Source of the DNA: Chloroflexota bacterium
GTDB taxonomy: Bacteria; Chloroflexota; Dehalococcoidia; Bin125
Assembly: GCA_009838915.1 (NCBI GenBank)
Contig: VXQT01000013.1
Span: forward strand, 62,001-126,000
Reading direction: 5' to 3'
DNA length: 64,000 nt
Position 1 is the first letter of the stretch, and each line of letters starts with the position of its first letter. Position numbers and translations under genes: made by a program. The notes under the pieces were generated by a model, which was given only the letters and a program-made list of their open reading frames with translations, was not told where the DNA came from and searched no databases. This document shows positions 27,533 to 36,856 of the stretch, in pieces.

Positions 27533-29458
27533 CTAGGCCTCGGCGTCCCAGAGGTAGGGCATGAACTCGGTGCCCCAGCCGTATCCGACCTTGTGCCAGA
27601 TCTGGTCGAGATCGAGGTGCCGGACGTTGGGGTTGAAGCCGTACACCGACGCGCCGCGAGGCGTGGGAATGATGTAGAGCTTCTCGGCGGCATAGCGCTG
27701 GATGTCGTGAATCAGGTTCAGCCGCGCTTCCTGATCGACCTCGGCGCGCTGCGCGTTGAGCATGTCGACGAAGGTCTGGTCCGACTCCGGGTCGCCCGGG
27801 CCGGCGCCCCAGTTGTGGCGACCGCTGTCCGGGTGGTAAACCGTGAACAGAATGTCGTCGGGCTCGACCGGGACGATGAACGGTCCAAGCAGGATGCCTT
27901 CGTCGAAGTCGCCGCGGAAGACGGTCGCGATGTAGGCGGCGTACTCCGTGAACTGGAACTGGTAGCGGATGCCCAGCTCGGCGGCTGAGAGCATCACGGT
28001 CTCCATGTAGTTGACCCAGCCCACGCCGTAGCGGTCCGAGTTGCCGTGCACGACGACATCGATGCCGTCCGGGTAACCGGCGGCGTCCATCAGCTCGTGC
28101 GCCCGCTGCAGATCCTTGTGGAAGTATTCGACATTCTCGCCGAACGTTTCCTTGTCGCGCGGGTCGAGATAGAACGGAGCCAGCGGCGACAGACAGGTCT
28201 GCCAGGCGCCCTGCTTGGTGTCGTCGACCGCTTCCAGAATGGCCTGGCGGTCGAGCGCCAGCGACAGCGCCTGCCGCATGCGTACATCGTTCCAGGGCTC
28301 GATCGAGTAGTTGAAGGCGAACCCGTTCGGCACCGTGCTCTGGTTGAAGCGGTAGGTGGCGTCGGGCACTTCCTCGAGCAACCGGCCGTAGATCGACGGA
28401 GCGAGCAGCGAGAGATCGAGGTTGCCCTCGGCGAGGTTCGGGATGATCACGTTGGGGTCACCGACCAGCGACGCCTGGATGCCGTCGGCGAATGGCGGCT
28501 TGGCCCCATTGATCTCCGGCTCGTACCAGTCCGGGTTGCGGCGCCAGACGACGCGCACGTCGGGCTCGTAGGTGTCGAAGATCCAGGCCCCGGACCCGAC
28601 CGGGCGTTGCTCAACCGTGCCGTCCTCGACGATCTCGCGGGGGATGATCCAGAGGTGCGAGGGTGAGGCGGAGAAGTTGAGGAACGGCGCGTATGGCTGA
28701 TGCAGTCCGATCTTGATCTGGCTGTTCTCGACGCCCTCGAAGGAGTTGACGACGCCGGCCCAGGACTGCGCGTTGCCGTTGGAGTCGGACAGCGAGAGGA
28801 AGCGATCCTCGGTGTAGAGGATGTCGTCCACGGTGACCTGACGCCCGTTGAGCGGGTCCACATCGTGCCAGCGCATGTCGTCGCGGATCGTGTAGATGTA
28901 CGTGGTCTGGTCGGGAATCTCGGGCAGGCCAACCGCTGCGTCGCCCTCATACTCGCCGTAGTTGAGCGGGTCGACGCCCTCGCCGCCGCGCACGTACTTG
29001 AGCAGCCGGCTGTAGTGGTAGCCGGACGGGATCTGGGCCAGGTAGGTCAGATTGGCCATCGGGTCGAGGGTCGGCGGGTTGGCCGAGGAGAGACCGACGT
29101 ACGTCGTCTCCCAGATACCGCCCATGTTGAAGCTGGACGGCGCGGGCTGGGCGACCGCAGCCTGCTGCTGGTCGTCCTGCTGCTGCATCGCAGCTTCCTG
29201 CTGGTCGGCTTGATCGGCCTGCTGCTCCATGGCCTGCTGCTGTTGCTGCTGCTGCATGGACTGCTGCTGCATCGCCTGCTGCTGTTGGTCCTGCTGCTGC
29301 TGGACCTGCACGGCGGCCTGCTGATCGTCGTCGTCATCGCCGCAGCCCACCAGGGCCAGTCCGGCGGCGCCGACACCGGCACGGGCCGACGCCCCCAGCA
29401 GCGCGCGCCGCGACATGCGGCGACGGCGCATCCTCTGCCAATAGTTTCGCTCGCTCAT
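27533..29458 (-). CDS. ABC transporter substrate-binding protein (SBP_bac_5), Tat lipoprotein with poly-Gln tether
   Basis: RRRRMSRRALLGASARAGVGAAGLALVGCGDDDDDQQAAVQVQQQQDQQQQ...; adjacent to the two permeases. Confidence 0.92.
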   Translation of the reverse strand: MSERNYWQRMRRRRMSRRALLGASARAGVGAAGLALVGCGDDDDDQQAAVQVQQQQDQQQQAMQQQSMQQQQQQQAMEQQADQADQQEAAMQQQDDQQQAAVAQPAPSSFNMGGIWETTYVGLSSANPPTLDPMANLTYLAQIPSGYHYSRLLKYVRGGEGVDPLNYGEYEGDAAVGLPEIPDQTTYIYTIRDDMRWHDVDPLNGRQVTVDDILYTEDRFLSLSDSNGNAQSWAGVVNSFEGVENSQIKIGLHQPYAPFLNFSASPSHLWIIPREIVEDGTVEQRPVGSGAWIFDTYEPDVRVVWRRNPDWYEPEINGAKPPFADGIQASLVGDPNVIIPNLAEGNLDLSLLAPSIYGRLLEEVPDATYRFNQSTVPNGFAFNYSIEPWNDVRMRQALSLALDRQAILEAVDDTKQGAWQTCLSPLAPFYLDPRDKETFGENVEYFHKDLQRAHELMDAAGYPDGIDVVVHGNSDRYGVGWVNYMETVMLSAAELGIRYQFQFTEYAAYIATVFRGDFDEGILLGPFIVPVEPDDILFTVYHPDSGRHNWGAGPGDPESDQTFVDMLNAQRAEVDQEARLNLIHDIQRYAAEKLYIIPTPRGASVYGFNPNVRHLDLDQIWHKVGYGWGTEFMPYLWDAEA

Positions 29459-29702
29459 GCTTTCCTCCTAAGCGGGAACGCCCCGCAGGTGAATGCGCGC
29501 CCGACAATGAGCCTGTCGGGTCAGTTCACCGCATCCTACAACACGCGTGGTAACCACACTCGCCGAATCAGGCGGATAGTTCACAAACTCGTACATTCCC
29601 TGTGTGCCCGACAGCCCATTGCCGGACCATCGTTTCTTGTCCCGGCTTGACCGTGGAGGCTGAGATAGCTCGGCCGCCGAATTGCGGCGCAAAGGATGAT
29701 CG

Positions 29703-30059
29703 TGGTGGAGACGGGGGAGAATCGAACTCCCCGTCCAGACGGCCGTGCGCCGCTGCCTCTACGCGCGTAGCTCTCGCTTGAGATGTCCCCGTCGGCCGGC
29801 GCGGGAGCCTACCGTTACCAACGGGTGAGCGGGACTGGTCTTAGCGCTGCGCTCCCGCGAGTCGCAACGAGCAGCCGGATAAGTCGGCGCCGCATCCCCT
29901 CCGATCCGGCGGCGGATGGAGAGCGGCGTCACCGCGGTTAAGCGGCGAGGGCGAGTTCCCTGGATTCGCCAGTTAGGGAGTGGTGGCGCGGTTTCACGAG
30001 CGACGCCAGCTCGGCACGCAGCAACGAGACATCAACCGCTGTCGAACCCTTTCGTCCCC
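29703..30059 (-). ncRNA. ssrA: Transfer-messenger RNA (tmRNA)
   Basis: Reverse strand 5' GGGGACGAAAGGGTTCGACAGCGG...; 3' GGACGGGGAGTTCGATTCTCCCCCGTCTCCACCA with acceptor stem GGGGAC/GTCTCC; tag ORF ending ELALAA-TAA; next to smpB. Confidence 0.92.
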
Positions 30060-30179
30060 ACGGAGGGTGTTCATCGGCAAGCGCCGACGCTCGCTCATCG
30101 TATCAAGCCGTGCGCGTCCTTACGGACCGCTGCGAAGTTTGTGGAGGCGTCTCGCGAGTCGTGTAGTCGCCGACACTTC

Positions 30180-30677
30180 TCAGCGGCGCAGGGCCTGCTC
30201 GATGCGCCGCTGGGCGTCCCGCTCGGCGATCCGGTCGCGCTTTTCGTGTACGCGGCGACCCCTGCCGACGCCGATCTCCAGCTTGGCGATCCCCCGGCTC
30301 AGGTAGAGCCGCAGAGGCACCAGGGTCAGCCCGCGCTCGGCGAAGGCCTGCTCGAGCTGGCGAATCTCGCGCTTGTGCAGCAATAGCCGTCGATCGCGCG
30401 TCGGTTCGTGGTTGGCCGGCCCTGAAGGCTCGTAGCGGGCGATGTGGGCGCCGATCAGGAACAACTCACCGTCGCGCGGCCGGCAGTAGGCCTCCTGGAT
30501 CGAGACCCGGCCCATGCGCGCGCTTTTGATCTCGGAGCCGGTCAGGCTGATCCCGGCCTCGTAGCTGCGCAGAATCTCGTACCGGTGCAGCGCGCGGCGA
30601 TTGCGCGCGATGACGCGTTCGTTCTCACTCGAGCCGTTGGACTCGGCGGCGCGGCGGGACTTCTGCTTCTTGGCCAT
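30180..30677 (-). CDS. smpB: SsrA-binding protein SmpB
   Basis: ENERVIARNRRALHRYEILRSYEAGISLTGSEIKSARMGRVSIQEAYCRPRDGELFLIGAHIARYEPSG...HEKRDRIAERDAQRRI. Confidence 0.97.
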   Translation of the reverse strand: MAKKQKSRRAAESNGSSENERVIARNRRALHRYEILRSYEAGISLTGSEIKSARMGRVSIQEAYCRPRDGELFLIGAHIARYEPSGPANHEPTRDRRLLLHKREIRQLEQAFAERGLTLVPLRLYLSRGIAKLEIGVGRGRRVHEKRDRIAERDAQRRIEQALRR

Positions 30678-30988
30678 GCCTTGAGCTTAGGCCGCGCGGG
30701 GCCCGCTAGCATTCCCGCGATGAGATCGACCCTAGGCACCCTCAGGTGTGTGATCGCGGGCCGACGGCCGGCCGGCCGCGAGGTCGGCTCGGCTCGCGCG
30801 GAGGCGTGGGCGCTGCGGCTGCTGGCCTTGTTGGCCGCGGCCGGGCGGGTGGCCGCCCGGGGCGGGGGCGGGGCAGTGCTGCCGCATCCCCCGCTCTGCC
30901 CCGCGCTGCGGCCGTGGGGCCCGCGGGGGGGGGGGGTCGGACTGTTGTCGACCGCCGCCGGCTACTGGCTGTTGTGGGGGCGCGGTCG

Positions 30989-32155
30989 TTAGCTCTCTTC
31001 GGCCAGGGCCGCGAGCACGCGGTCGACTACGCCCTCGTCGACTCGCTGACTCCAGACGTCCTGGAAGTTCTGCAGATACCAGATCGCGCCGGCATCAGGC
31101 GTCTCGTCGTTGTCGCCCATCCAGATCTCAACGTCGATCTGCTCTGCAGCCGTGTAGTCCCAGTTGCGCAGGAATTCGATGACGTCAGGTGCGCGGTCGA
31201 TCAAGCTGACGTTCACCGCGATCCGCACCTCCGACGAGGGGTAGGCGCATCCCTGGTCGCCGTTCCAGCACTCTTCGCTCCACTCCGGCTCTTCCAGCCG
31301 ATAGAGGTCGAGCGTCGCGGTCGGCTTGGTCGGACCCCAGATGTAGCCCAGCCAGGCGTCGCCGCGGGCGTACGCGCCCTCAAGGTCGGCAAAGAGTGCC
31401 GCGCCGCTGCCGGGATCGACCACAAAGACGGAGTCTTCAAGTTCGTACGCGACCACCTTGTTGGCGTTGACCATTTCACAGGCCCAACCAGCGATACAGC
31501 CGACAAAGCGAGCTTTGCCTTCGGAGTCCGCCGTGACGAACAGGTCGGCGTAGTCGGGAATGTCAAAGACCGAGACCAGACCGGGGTTGGCGTCCTTGAC
31601 GTACTGAGGAACGACCCAGCCCTCCCAGTTCTCATCCAGACTATCACCCAGCAGCTCGATCACGCCCTCGCCCAGTTCGTCGATCCAGGGTTGCTGCGCA
31701 GGCCAGATCTCAAGTGTGACTTGCGTGTTGTCGGTGGTCAGACCGGCCCAGAGCGAGACGGTGTCACCCGCGACCAACTCAGTCGGATAGCCGTAGCCGT
31801 GCTCAACGATGTAGGCGACGATTCGCGTCTGCACCTCGGCCGACAGCCAGTTCAGGTCGGAGAAGACAATTGTGTCCTTTGCGGCCTCTTCTTCTGCCTG
31901 CATCGTTTGCTGTTGCTGGGTCTGCTGTTGTTGCATCGCAGCCTGCTGTTGCGGCTGCTCTGCGGCTTGTTCGGTCTGCGCCGCCGATTGCTGCTGCGGC
32001 TGTTCCTCAGGCTGTTCAGCCTGCGCGACCGTCTGCTGCTGTTGCTCGTCGTCCGACGAGCACGCCGCGACTCCGAGACCAATGGCCGCCGCTGCGACCA
32101 TGGCAACCAGGCCAAGGCCGGTGCGTTTCAACATGTCCGAATCCAACAAACCCAT
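30989..32155 (-). CDS. Glycine betaine/proline ABC transporter substrate-binding lipoprotein (OpuAC/ProX-like)
   Basis: Lipobox AAIGLGVAACSSDDE, Gln-rich tether, FSDLNWLSAEVQTRIVAYIVEHGYGYPTELVAGDTVSLWAGL; upstream of permease and ATPase genes. Confidence 0.88.
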   Translation of the reverse strand: MGLLDSDMLKRTGLGLVAMVAAAAIGLGVAACSSDDEQQQQTVAQAEQPEEQPQQQSAAQTEQAAEQPQQQAAMQQQQTQQQQTMQAEEEAAKDTIVFSDLNWLSAEVQTRIVAYIVEHGYGYPTELVAGDTVSLWAGLTTDNTQVTLEIWPAQQPWIDELGEGVIELLGDSLDENWEGWVVPQYVKDANPGLVSVFDIPDYADLFVTADSEGKARFVGCIAGWACEMVNANKVVAYELEDSVFVVDPGSGAALFADLEGAYARGDAWLGYIWGPTKPTATLDLYRLEEPEWSEECWNGDQGCAYPSSEVRIAVNVSLIDRAPDVIEFLRNWDYTAAEQIDVEIWMGDNDETPDAGAIWYLQNFQDVWSQRVDEGVVDRVLAALAEES

Positions 32156-32257
32156 ACTTCACCTCGCTCCAGGTTCGACCCCTAGCGGGGCCCTGCGCCT
32201 CAACCTATCAGACCGCTTGTGGCAATGCTGCGCGTGGGCGGCCCACCGACTACATGG

Positions 32258-33520
32258 TCAGTCTGTCGATCGCCCCATGCGGCCGATGCGGAACCCTGCC
32301 CAGACCGTTGTGAGTGCCGCGACTGCGACGAACAACGCCTTAGCTCCACCCAAGAACGCGCGCGGCGACAAGTCCTCGTCGCCGATCGTCAGCGCCACGA
32401 TCAACCAGCACATGGTCGCTAGCAGAATCGGCGTCAATGACCGCTGAAGCCGCTGCATCGAACCCGTCCTTGCCCCATCGGTCTGGCCGTACATCGAACC
32501 TGGGGAAGACTCTCCGCTGACCGCTTCCTGTCGCTGCCGCGTGAACGCCTGCGTGATGCGGTCAAGGATGATCGCGAGGAAGACAATGCCCAGCCCGGCA
32601 ATGAACGCATTGCCCGGCTCGATCCGACCGAGTCCTCGATAGACCTCAAGTCCCAGTCCGCGAGTGCCGACCAGCGAGGCGATGGCGACCATTGAAAGCG
32701 CCATGAGGGTGGTCTGATTGACACCCGCCATGATCGTGGGAATCGCCAACGGAATCTTGACCTTCAACAGCATCTGACGTCGAGTCATGCCGAACGACTC
32801 GGCTGACTCGAGTGTCTCCGCTGGCAACTGCCGTATACCCAGATTGGTCAGCCGGATCGCGGGCGGCACGGCAAAGATCAGGGAGGCCAACACGCCGGGG
32901 ACATTGCCAAGTCCAAAGAACGCGATCGCCGGCACCAGGTAGACGAAACTCGGCATGGTCTGCATCGCGTCCAGCAAGGGTCGCAGGAGCGTGTCGAGCC
33001 GATCACTCTGCGACGCCCAGATCCCCATCGGCACGGCGATCAGAATCGAGAGCGTCACCGAGACGATGATCAGCATCACCGTCTCCATCGTGCTGTCCCA
33101 GAGCCCAAACACGGCCAGAATCACCAACGCGCCGCCTGAGGCCACGGCCATCCGCCAACTGACCATCATCAGGGAAATCGCAACGACGCCAACGATGAAG
33201 GCGGGCCACGGGAACCAGATCAGCATGTCCTTCAGCGCCACAAAGAACCAGGTCAGCACGTCGCTGACCGTGCGGAAGATCCATGACACGTTCGTGGTCA
33301 TCCAGTCGATCGCGTTGTCGAGCGCGTTGCCTACATCGCGTCCGACGTTTACCGGCGACTCGTCGGCGCCAATCACGAATGCAATCACGAAGCTGATCAG
33401 GATGCCCAGCATCGCCAATGGAGCGACGAACCAACGCTCAGGAGCCGGTCGGCCCGCCATAGGCGACCTGGCCAGCCGCCACAGTGTCTGTGGAGCGCGC
33501 AGTATTGATGTCCACATCAA
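32258..33520 (-). CDS. Glycine betaine/proline ABC transporter permease (ProW/OpuAB-like)
   Basis: LIIVSVTLSILIAVPMGIWASQSDRLDTLLRPLLDAMQTMPSFVYLVPAIAFFGLGNVPGVLASLIFAVPPAIRLTNLGIRQLPAE. Confidence 0.95.
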   Translation of the reverse strand: MMWTSILRAPQTLWRLARSPMAGRPAPERWFVAPLAMLGILISFVIAFVIGADESPVNVGRDVGNALDNAIDWMTTNVSWIFRTVSDVLTWFFVALKDMLIWFPWPAFIVGVVAISLMMVSWRMAVASGGALVILAVFGLWDSTMETVMLIIVSVTLSILIAVPMGIWASQSDRLDTLLRPLLDAMQTMPSFVYLVPAIAFFGLGNVPGVLASLIFAVPPAIRLTNLGIRQLPAETLESAESFGMTRRQMLLKVKIPLAIPTIMAGVNQTTLMALSMVAIASLVGTRGLGLEVYRGLGRIEPGNAFIAGLGIVFLAIILDRITQAFTRQRQEAVSGESSPGSMYGQTDGARTGSMQRLQRSLTPILLATMCWLIVALTIGDEDLSPRAFLGGAKALFVAVAALTTVWAGFRIGRMGRSTD

Positions 33521-34608
33521 TTCGAACCTTGCTCTCCGGCATTGACGGCGAGCGAAGCTGCGGCCTCGTCCGAGACCATGGCCCGGGCCAGCCGCTGCAA
33601 CGGGATCACACCCACCAGCTCATCCGAATCATTGACCACCTGGAGCGGCAGCGTCGCCGACAGACCGGCCGGGACCAGGGCGTCAAGCACCGCATCTTCG
33701 CGCACCACGTACCGCTGATCGGTCGGTCCGGCCATCGCTTCCGGGCTGGTGTCCATGATCGACGCCGCGGTAACCATTCCGTGCAGCCGGACGTCCTGCG
33801 TGAACTCGCGCACGAAGGCGTCGGCCGGATTGAGCACCACATCGCTGGGTGCGCCGAGCTGCACGATCTCTCCGTCGCGCATGATCGCGATCCGGTCGCC
33901 GACCCGCACGGCTTCGTTGAGGTCGTGCGTGATGAACACGATTGTCTTCTGCACGGACGACTGCAACGCGAGCAGTTCGTCCTGCAAGTCGCGCCGAATG
34001 ACGGGGTCGAGCGCGGAGAAAGGCTCATCCATCAGCAGCATCGGCGTCTCCATGGCCAGTCCACGGGCGAGACCGACGCGCTGCTTCATCCCGCCCGAGA
34101 GCTGACTGGGCATCGAGGTGATCCACTCGCTCAGTCCGACCAGATCCAGCGCGTTGGCCGCGCGTTCGCGCCGCTCCCGGCGCGCGACGCCGCCGATCTC
34201 CAGGGGCAGCGCCACGTTGTCCATCACCGTGCGGTGCGGCATCAGGCCGAAGTGCTGGAAGACCATGGCCAGTTCCCGCCTGCGGGTTTCGCGCAACTCG
34301 TCCTCCGACATCGCGGTGATCTCCCGATCGTCGATCCAGACCTCACCGTCCGAAGGTTCGATCAGGCGATTGATGCAACGCACCAGCGTCGATTTGCCGC
34401 AGCCGGAGAGCCCCATGACGACGAAGAGCTCGCCCTGCGCGATCTCGATACTGATGTCGCGCAGACCGACGACTGCGCCGGTCGCTTCCTGCACTTCGTC
34501 CTTGGACTTCCCCGATCGAGAGAGTTCGAGAGCCTCGCCGTCGGCGTCGGCGAAGACCTTGTAGAGGCCGCGGATGCTGAGTGCGGGCCGGGCTTCGGCG
34601 TCGGTCAC
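33517..34608 (-). CDS. Glycine betaine/proline ABC transporter ATP-binding protein (ProV-like, CBS region)
   Basis: VMGLSGCGKSTLVRCINRLIEPSDGEVWIDD...QLSGGMKQRVGLARGLAMETPMLLMDEPFSALDP; overlaps the permease start by 4 nt. Confidence 0.95.
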   Translation of the reverse strand: MTDAEARPALSIRGLYKVFADADGEALELSRSGKSKDEVQEATGAVVGLRDISIEIAQGELFVVMGLSGCGKSTLVRCINRLIEPSDGEVWIDDREITAMSEDELRETRRRELAMVFQHFGLMPHRTVMDNVALPLEIGGVARRERRERAANALDLVGLSEWITSMPSQLSGGMKQRVGLARGLAMETPMLLMDEPFSALDPVIRRDLQDELLALQSSVQKTIVFITHDLNEAVRVGDRIAIMRDGEIVQLGAPSDVVLNPADAFVREFTQDVRLHGMVTAASIMDTSPEAMAGPTDQRYVVREDAVLDALVPAGLSATLPLQVVNDSDELVGVIPLQRLARAMVSDEAAASLAVNAGEQGSN

Positions 34609-34684
34609 CGCTGACCTCCTCTTTCATCCGATCTGCAGCGGGCGAGCACAGATCGGTATTGGCGCACAGACTACTCTTGACGCC

Positions 34685-35128
34685 ATGCTTGACGTAACGA
34701 CCCTCCGATATCGGTTTGTCCTGGCAACGCTCGGCGCCCTGCTGCTGGTGGGCGCGGGCTGCAATCCCTCAGGCGGTGGCATCTTCTCCGGCGTTGGAGG
34801 TTCGGGAGAGGCCGCGCTACACATCGACGAAGCAGCCGAGGACAAGGCGGTGCTGACGCCCTTGACCCGCCCGCTGAAGCTGCACGAGCCATTCTGGCTG
34901 CGGCTGGAGATGAATGAGCCGGTCAACGCGGATCACATCCTCGTGCGAGTCGAGTACGACGCCGGCGCGCGGGAGTTCTTCGAGCTCCGCGACGTGCGCT
35001 TCGATGTGGATCCGCCCTGGAAGGTGGCGGCGATCCCGCTGCAGCTCACCGACGACGGCGACTTCAACATCGCCCTGATCGTCGATTCACGCAAAGTCAC
35101 GGACGTCAAGGTGACGGTGGAGAATTGA
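34685..35128 (+). CDS. Hypothetical lipoprotein
   Basis: MLDVTTLRYRFVLATLGALLLVGAGCNPSGG... signal peptide + lipobox. Confidence 0.7.
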   Translation: MLDVTTLRYRFVLATLGALLLVGAGCNPSGGGIFSGVGGSGEAALHIDEAAEDKAVLTPLTRPLKLHEPFWLRLEMNEPVNADHILVRVEYDAGAREFFELRDVRFDVDPPWKVAAIPLQLTDDGDFNIALIVDSRKVTDVKVTVEN

Positions 35129-35213
35129 CAACGTCGACAGCAGAGGCGCGGTTAAGGCTGCGCTACCCTGCGCATCGTGCCCGCGCGGGGCGGAGCCAGC
35201 CGAGAGGTGATCG

Positions 35214-36845
35214 ATGCGGCCGATCGTAGATGTGGCAGCAGATCTGGGACTGTCGGCGGACGATCTGGACCTGTACGGACGCCACAAGGCCAAGCTGACC
35301 TCAGAAGCGATGGCGCGGCTGGACGAGCGGCCGCAGGGTGACCTGGTGTTGGTCACAGGAATGACGCCAACGACGGCGGGCGAAGGCAAGACGACCACCG
35401 CCATCGGTCTGACCCAGGCGCTGCGTCGGTCGGGCGCGAACGCGGCGGTCGCGCTGCGCGAGCCGTCGATGGGGCCGGTGTTCGGCATCAAGGGCGGCGG
35501 AACCGGCGGCGGCAACTCACAGGTGTTACCGGCCGACGACATCAATCTGCATTTCACCGGCGACCTGCATGCGGTGACGGCGGCCAACAACCTGCTCGCT
35601 GCGGCGATCGACAACTCGCTGTTTCACGGCAACGCGCTGGGACTCGACGCTCGGCGAATCACCTGGCGGCGCTGCCTGGATATGAATGACCGCGCTCTGC
35701 GCGGCGCCGTGATCGGCATGGGCGGAACCTCCGACGGGATCGTGCGGCAGGAGTCGTTCGACATCACGCCGGCCTCGGAGGTGATGGCGATCCTCTCGGT
35801 GGCGAGCGACCTCGACGATCTGCACCGCAGATTGGGCGATGTGATCGTGGGCTATACCGGCGCCACGCCGATTCAGCCCGTGACCTGCCGCGCACTCGAT
35901 GTGGACGGCGCGATGACGGTACTGCTCAAGGACGCGATCCGGCCCAATCTCGCCCAGACCGGCGAGGGCGGTCCAGCCCTCGTACATGGCGGCCCGTTCG
36001 CCAACATCGCACTCGGCTGCAACTCGATCGCCGCAACCCGCGCATCACTGGCAACCGCCGAGATCACTGTGACCGAGGCGGGCTTCGGCTCGGACCTGGG
36101 AGCGGAGAAGTTCTTCAACGTAGTCTCGCGGTTCGGCGGGTTCGAACCGCAGGCGGCGGTGATCGTCGCCACGGCGCGAGCGATCAAGCGGCACGGCGGA
36201 CGTCCCGCGCGCGAGTTGGAGGTCGAGGACCTCCAAGCGCTCGAAGCCGGGCTGCCCAACCTGGACGCGCACATCGACAACGTGACCAAGCACGGCGTGA
36301 TCCCGATTGTCGCCGTCAACCGCTTCCTCTCCGACACGCAGGCCGAGTTGGACGCCGTGCTGGCCCACTGCCGACGGCGCGGCGTGCGAGCGGCGATCGC
36401 CGACCCCTACGGCGGCGCCGGCGAGGCCTGCATGGACCTGGCCGCCCAGGTGCGCGAAGCGCTGGCCGGTGAGCGGCCGCCGTTCACGCGCCTGTACGAG
36501 CTGGAGCAGCCGCTGCGCGAGAAGATTGAGACGGTCGCGCGCGAGGTCTACGGCGCGGGCTCGGTCTCGTTCGCGCGGCTGGCGGAACTCACGCTGCGCC
36601 GCGCGCGCCGTCTGGGCCAGGAAGATTGGCCGGTCTGCATCGCCAAGACTCAGTACTCGCTGTCCGACGATCCGGGCCGCCTGGGCCGGCCGACCGACCA
36701 CGAGTTCACGGTGCGCGACGTGCGCCCTTCGGCCGGGGCGGGATTCGTGGTCATCATCTCGGGCGAGATCATGACCATGCCCGGATTGCCGCGATCTCCG
36801 GCGGCGACCCAGTTCGATTACACGGCCGAATCCCACACGACCTGA
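35214..36845 (+). CDS. fhs: Formate--tetrahydrofolate ligase
   Basis: LVLVTGMTPTTAGEGKTTTAIGLTQAL...LREPSMGPVFGIKGGGTGGGNSQVLPADDINLHFTGDLHAVTAANNLLAAAIDN. Confidence 0.97.
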   Translation: MRPIVDVAADLGLSADDLDLYGRHKAKLTSEAMARLDERPQGDLVLVTGMTPTTAGEGKTTTAIGLTQALRRSGANAAVALREPSMGPVFGIKGGGTGGGNSQVLPADDINLHFTGDLHAVTAANNLLAAAIDNSLFHGNALGLDARRITWRRCLDMNDRALRGAVIGMGGTSDGIVRQESFDITPASEVMAILSVASDLDDLHRRLGDVIVGYTGATPIQPVTCRALDVDGAMTVLLKDAIRPNLAQTGEGGPALVHGGPFANIALGCNSIAATRASLATAEITVTEAGFGSDLGAEKFFNVVSRFGGFEPQAAVIVATARAIKRHGGRPARELEVEDLQALEAGLPNLDAHIDNVTKHGVIPIVAVNRFLSDTQAELDAVLAHCRRRGVRAAIADPYGGAGEACMDLAAQVREALAGERPPFTRLYELEQPLREKIETVAREVYGAGSVSFARLAELTLRRARRLGQEDWPVCIAKTQYSLSDDPGRLGRPTDHEFTVRDVRPSAGAGFVVIISGEIMTMPGLPRSPAATQFDYTAESHTT

Positions 36846-36856
36846 GCGAAGACGCT

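Noticed and set aside
29916-30386. 156-aa + ORF over tmRNA/smpB
   Set aside because: Overlaps the structured tmRNA and antisense smpB; no protein family features.
30720-30992. Small + ORF MRSTLGTLRCVIAGRRPAGREVG...
   Set aside because: Low-complexity, contains a G12 tract; no support beyond being open.
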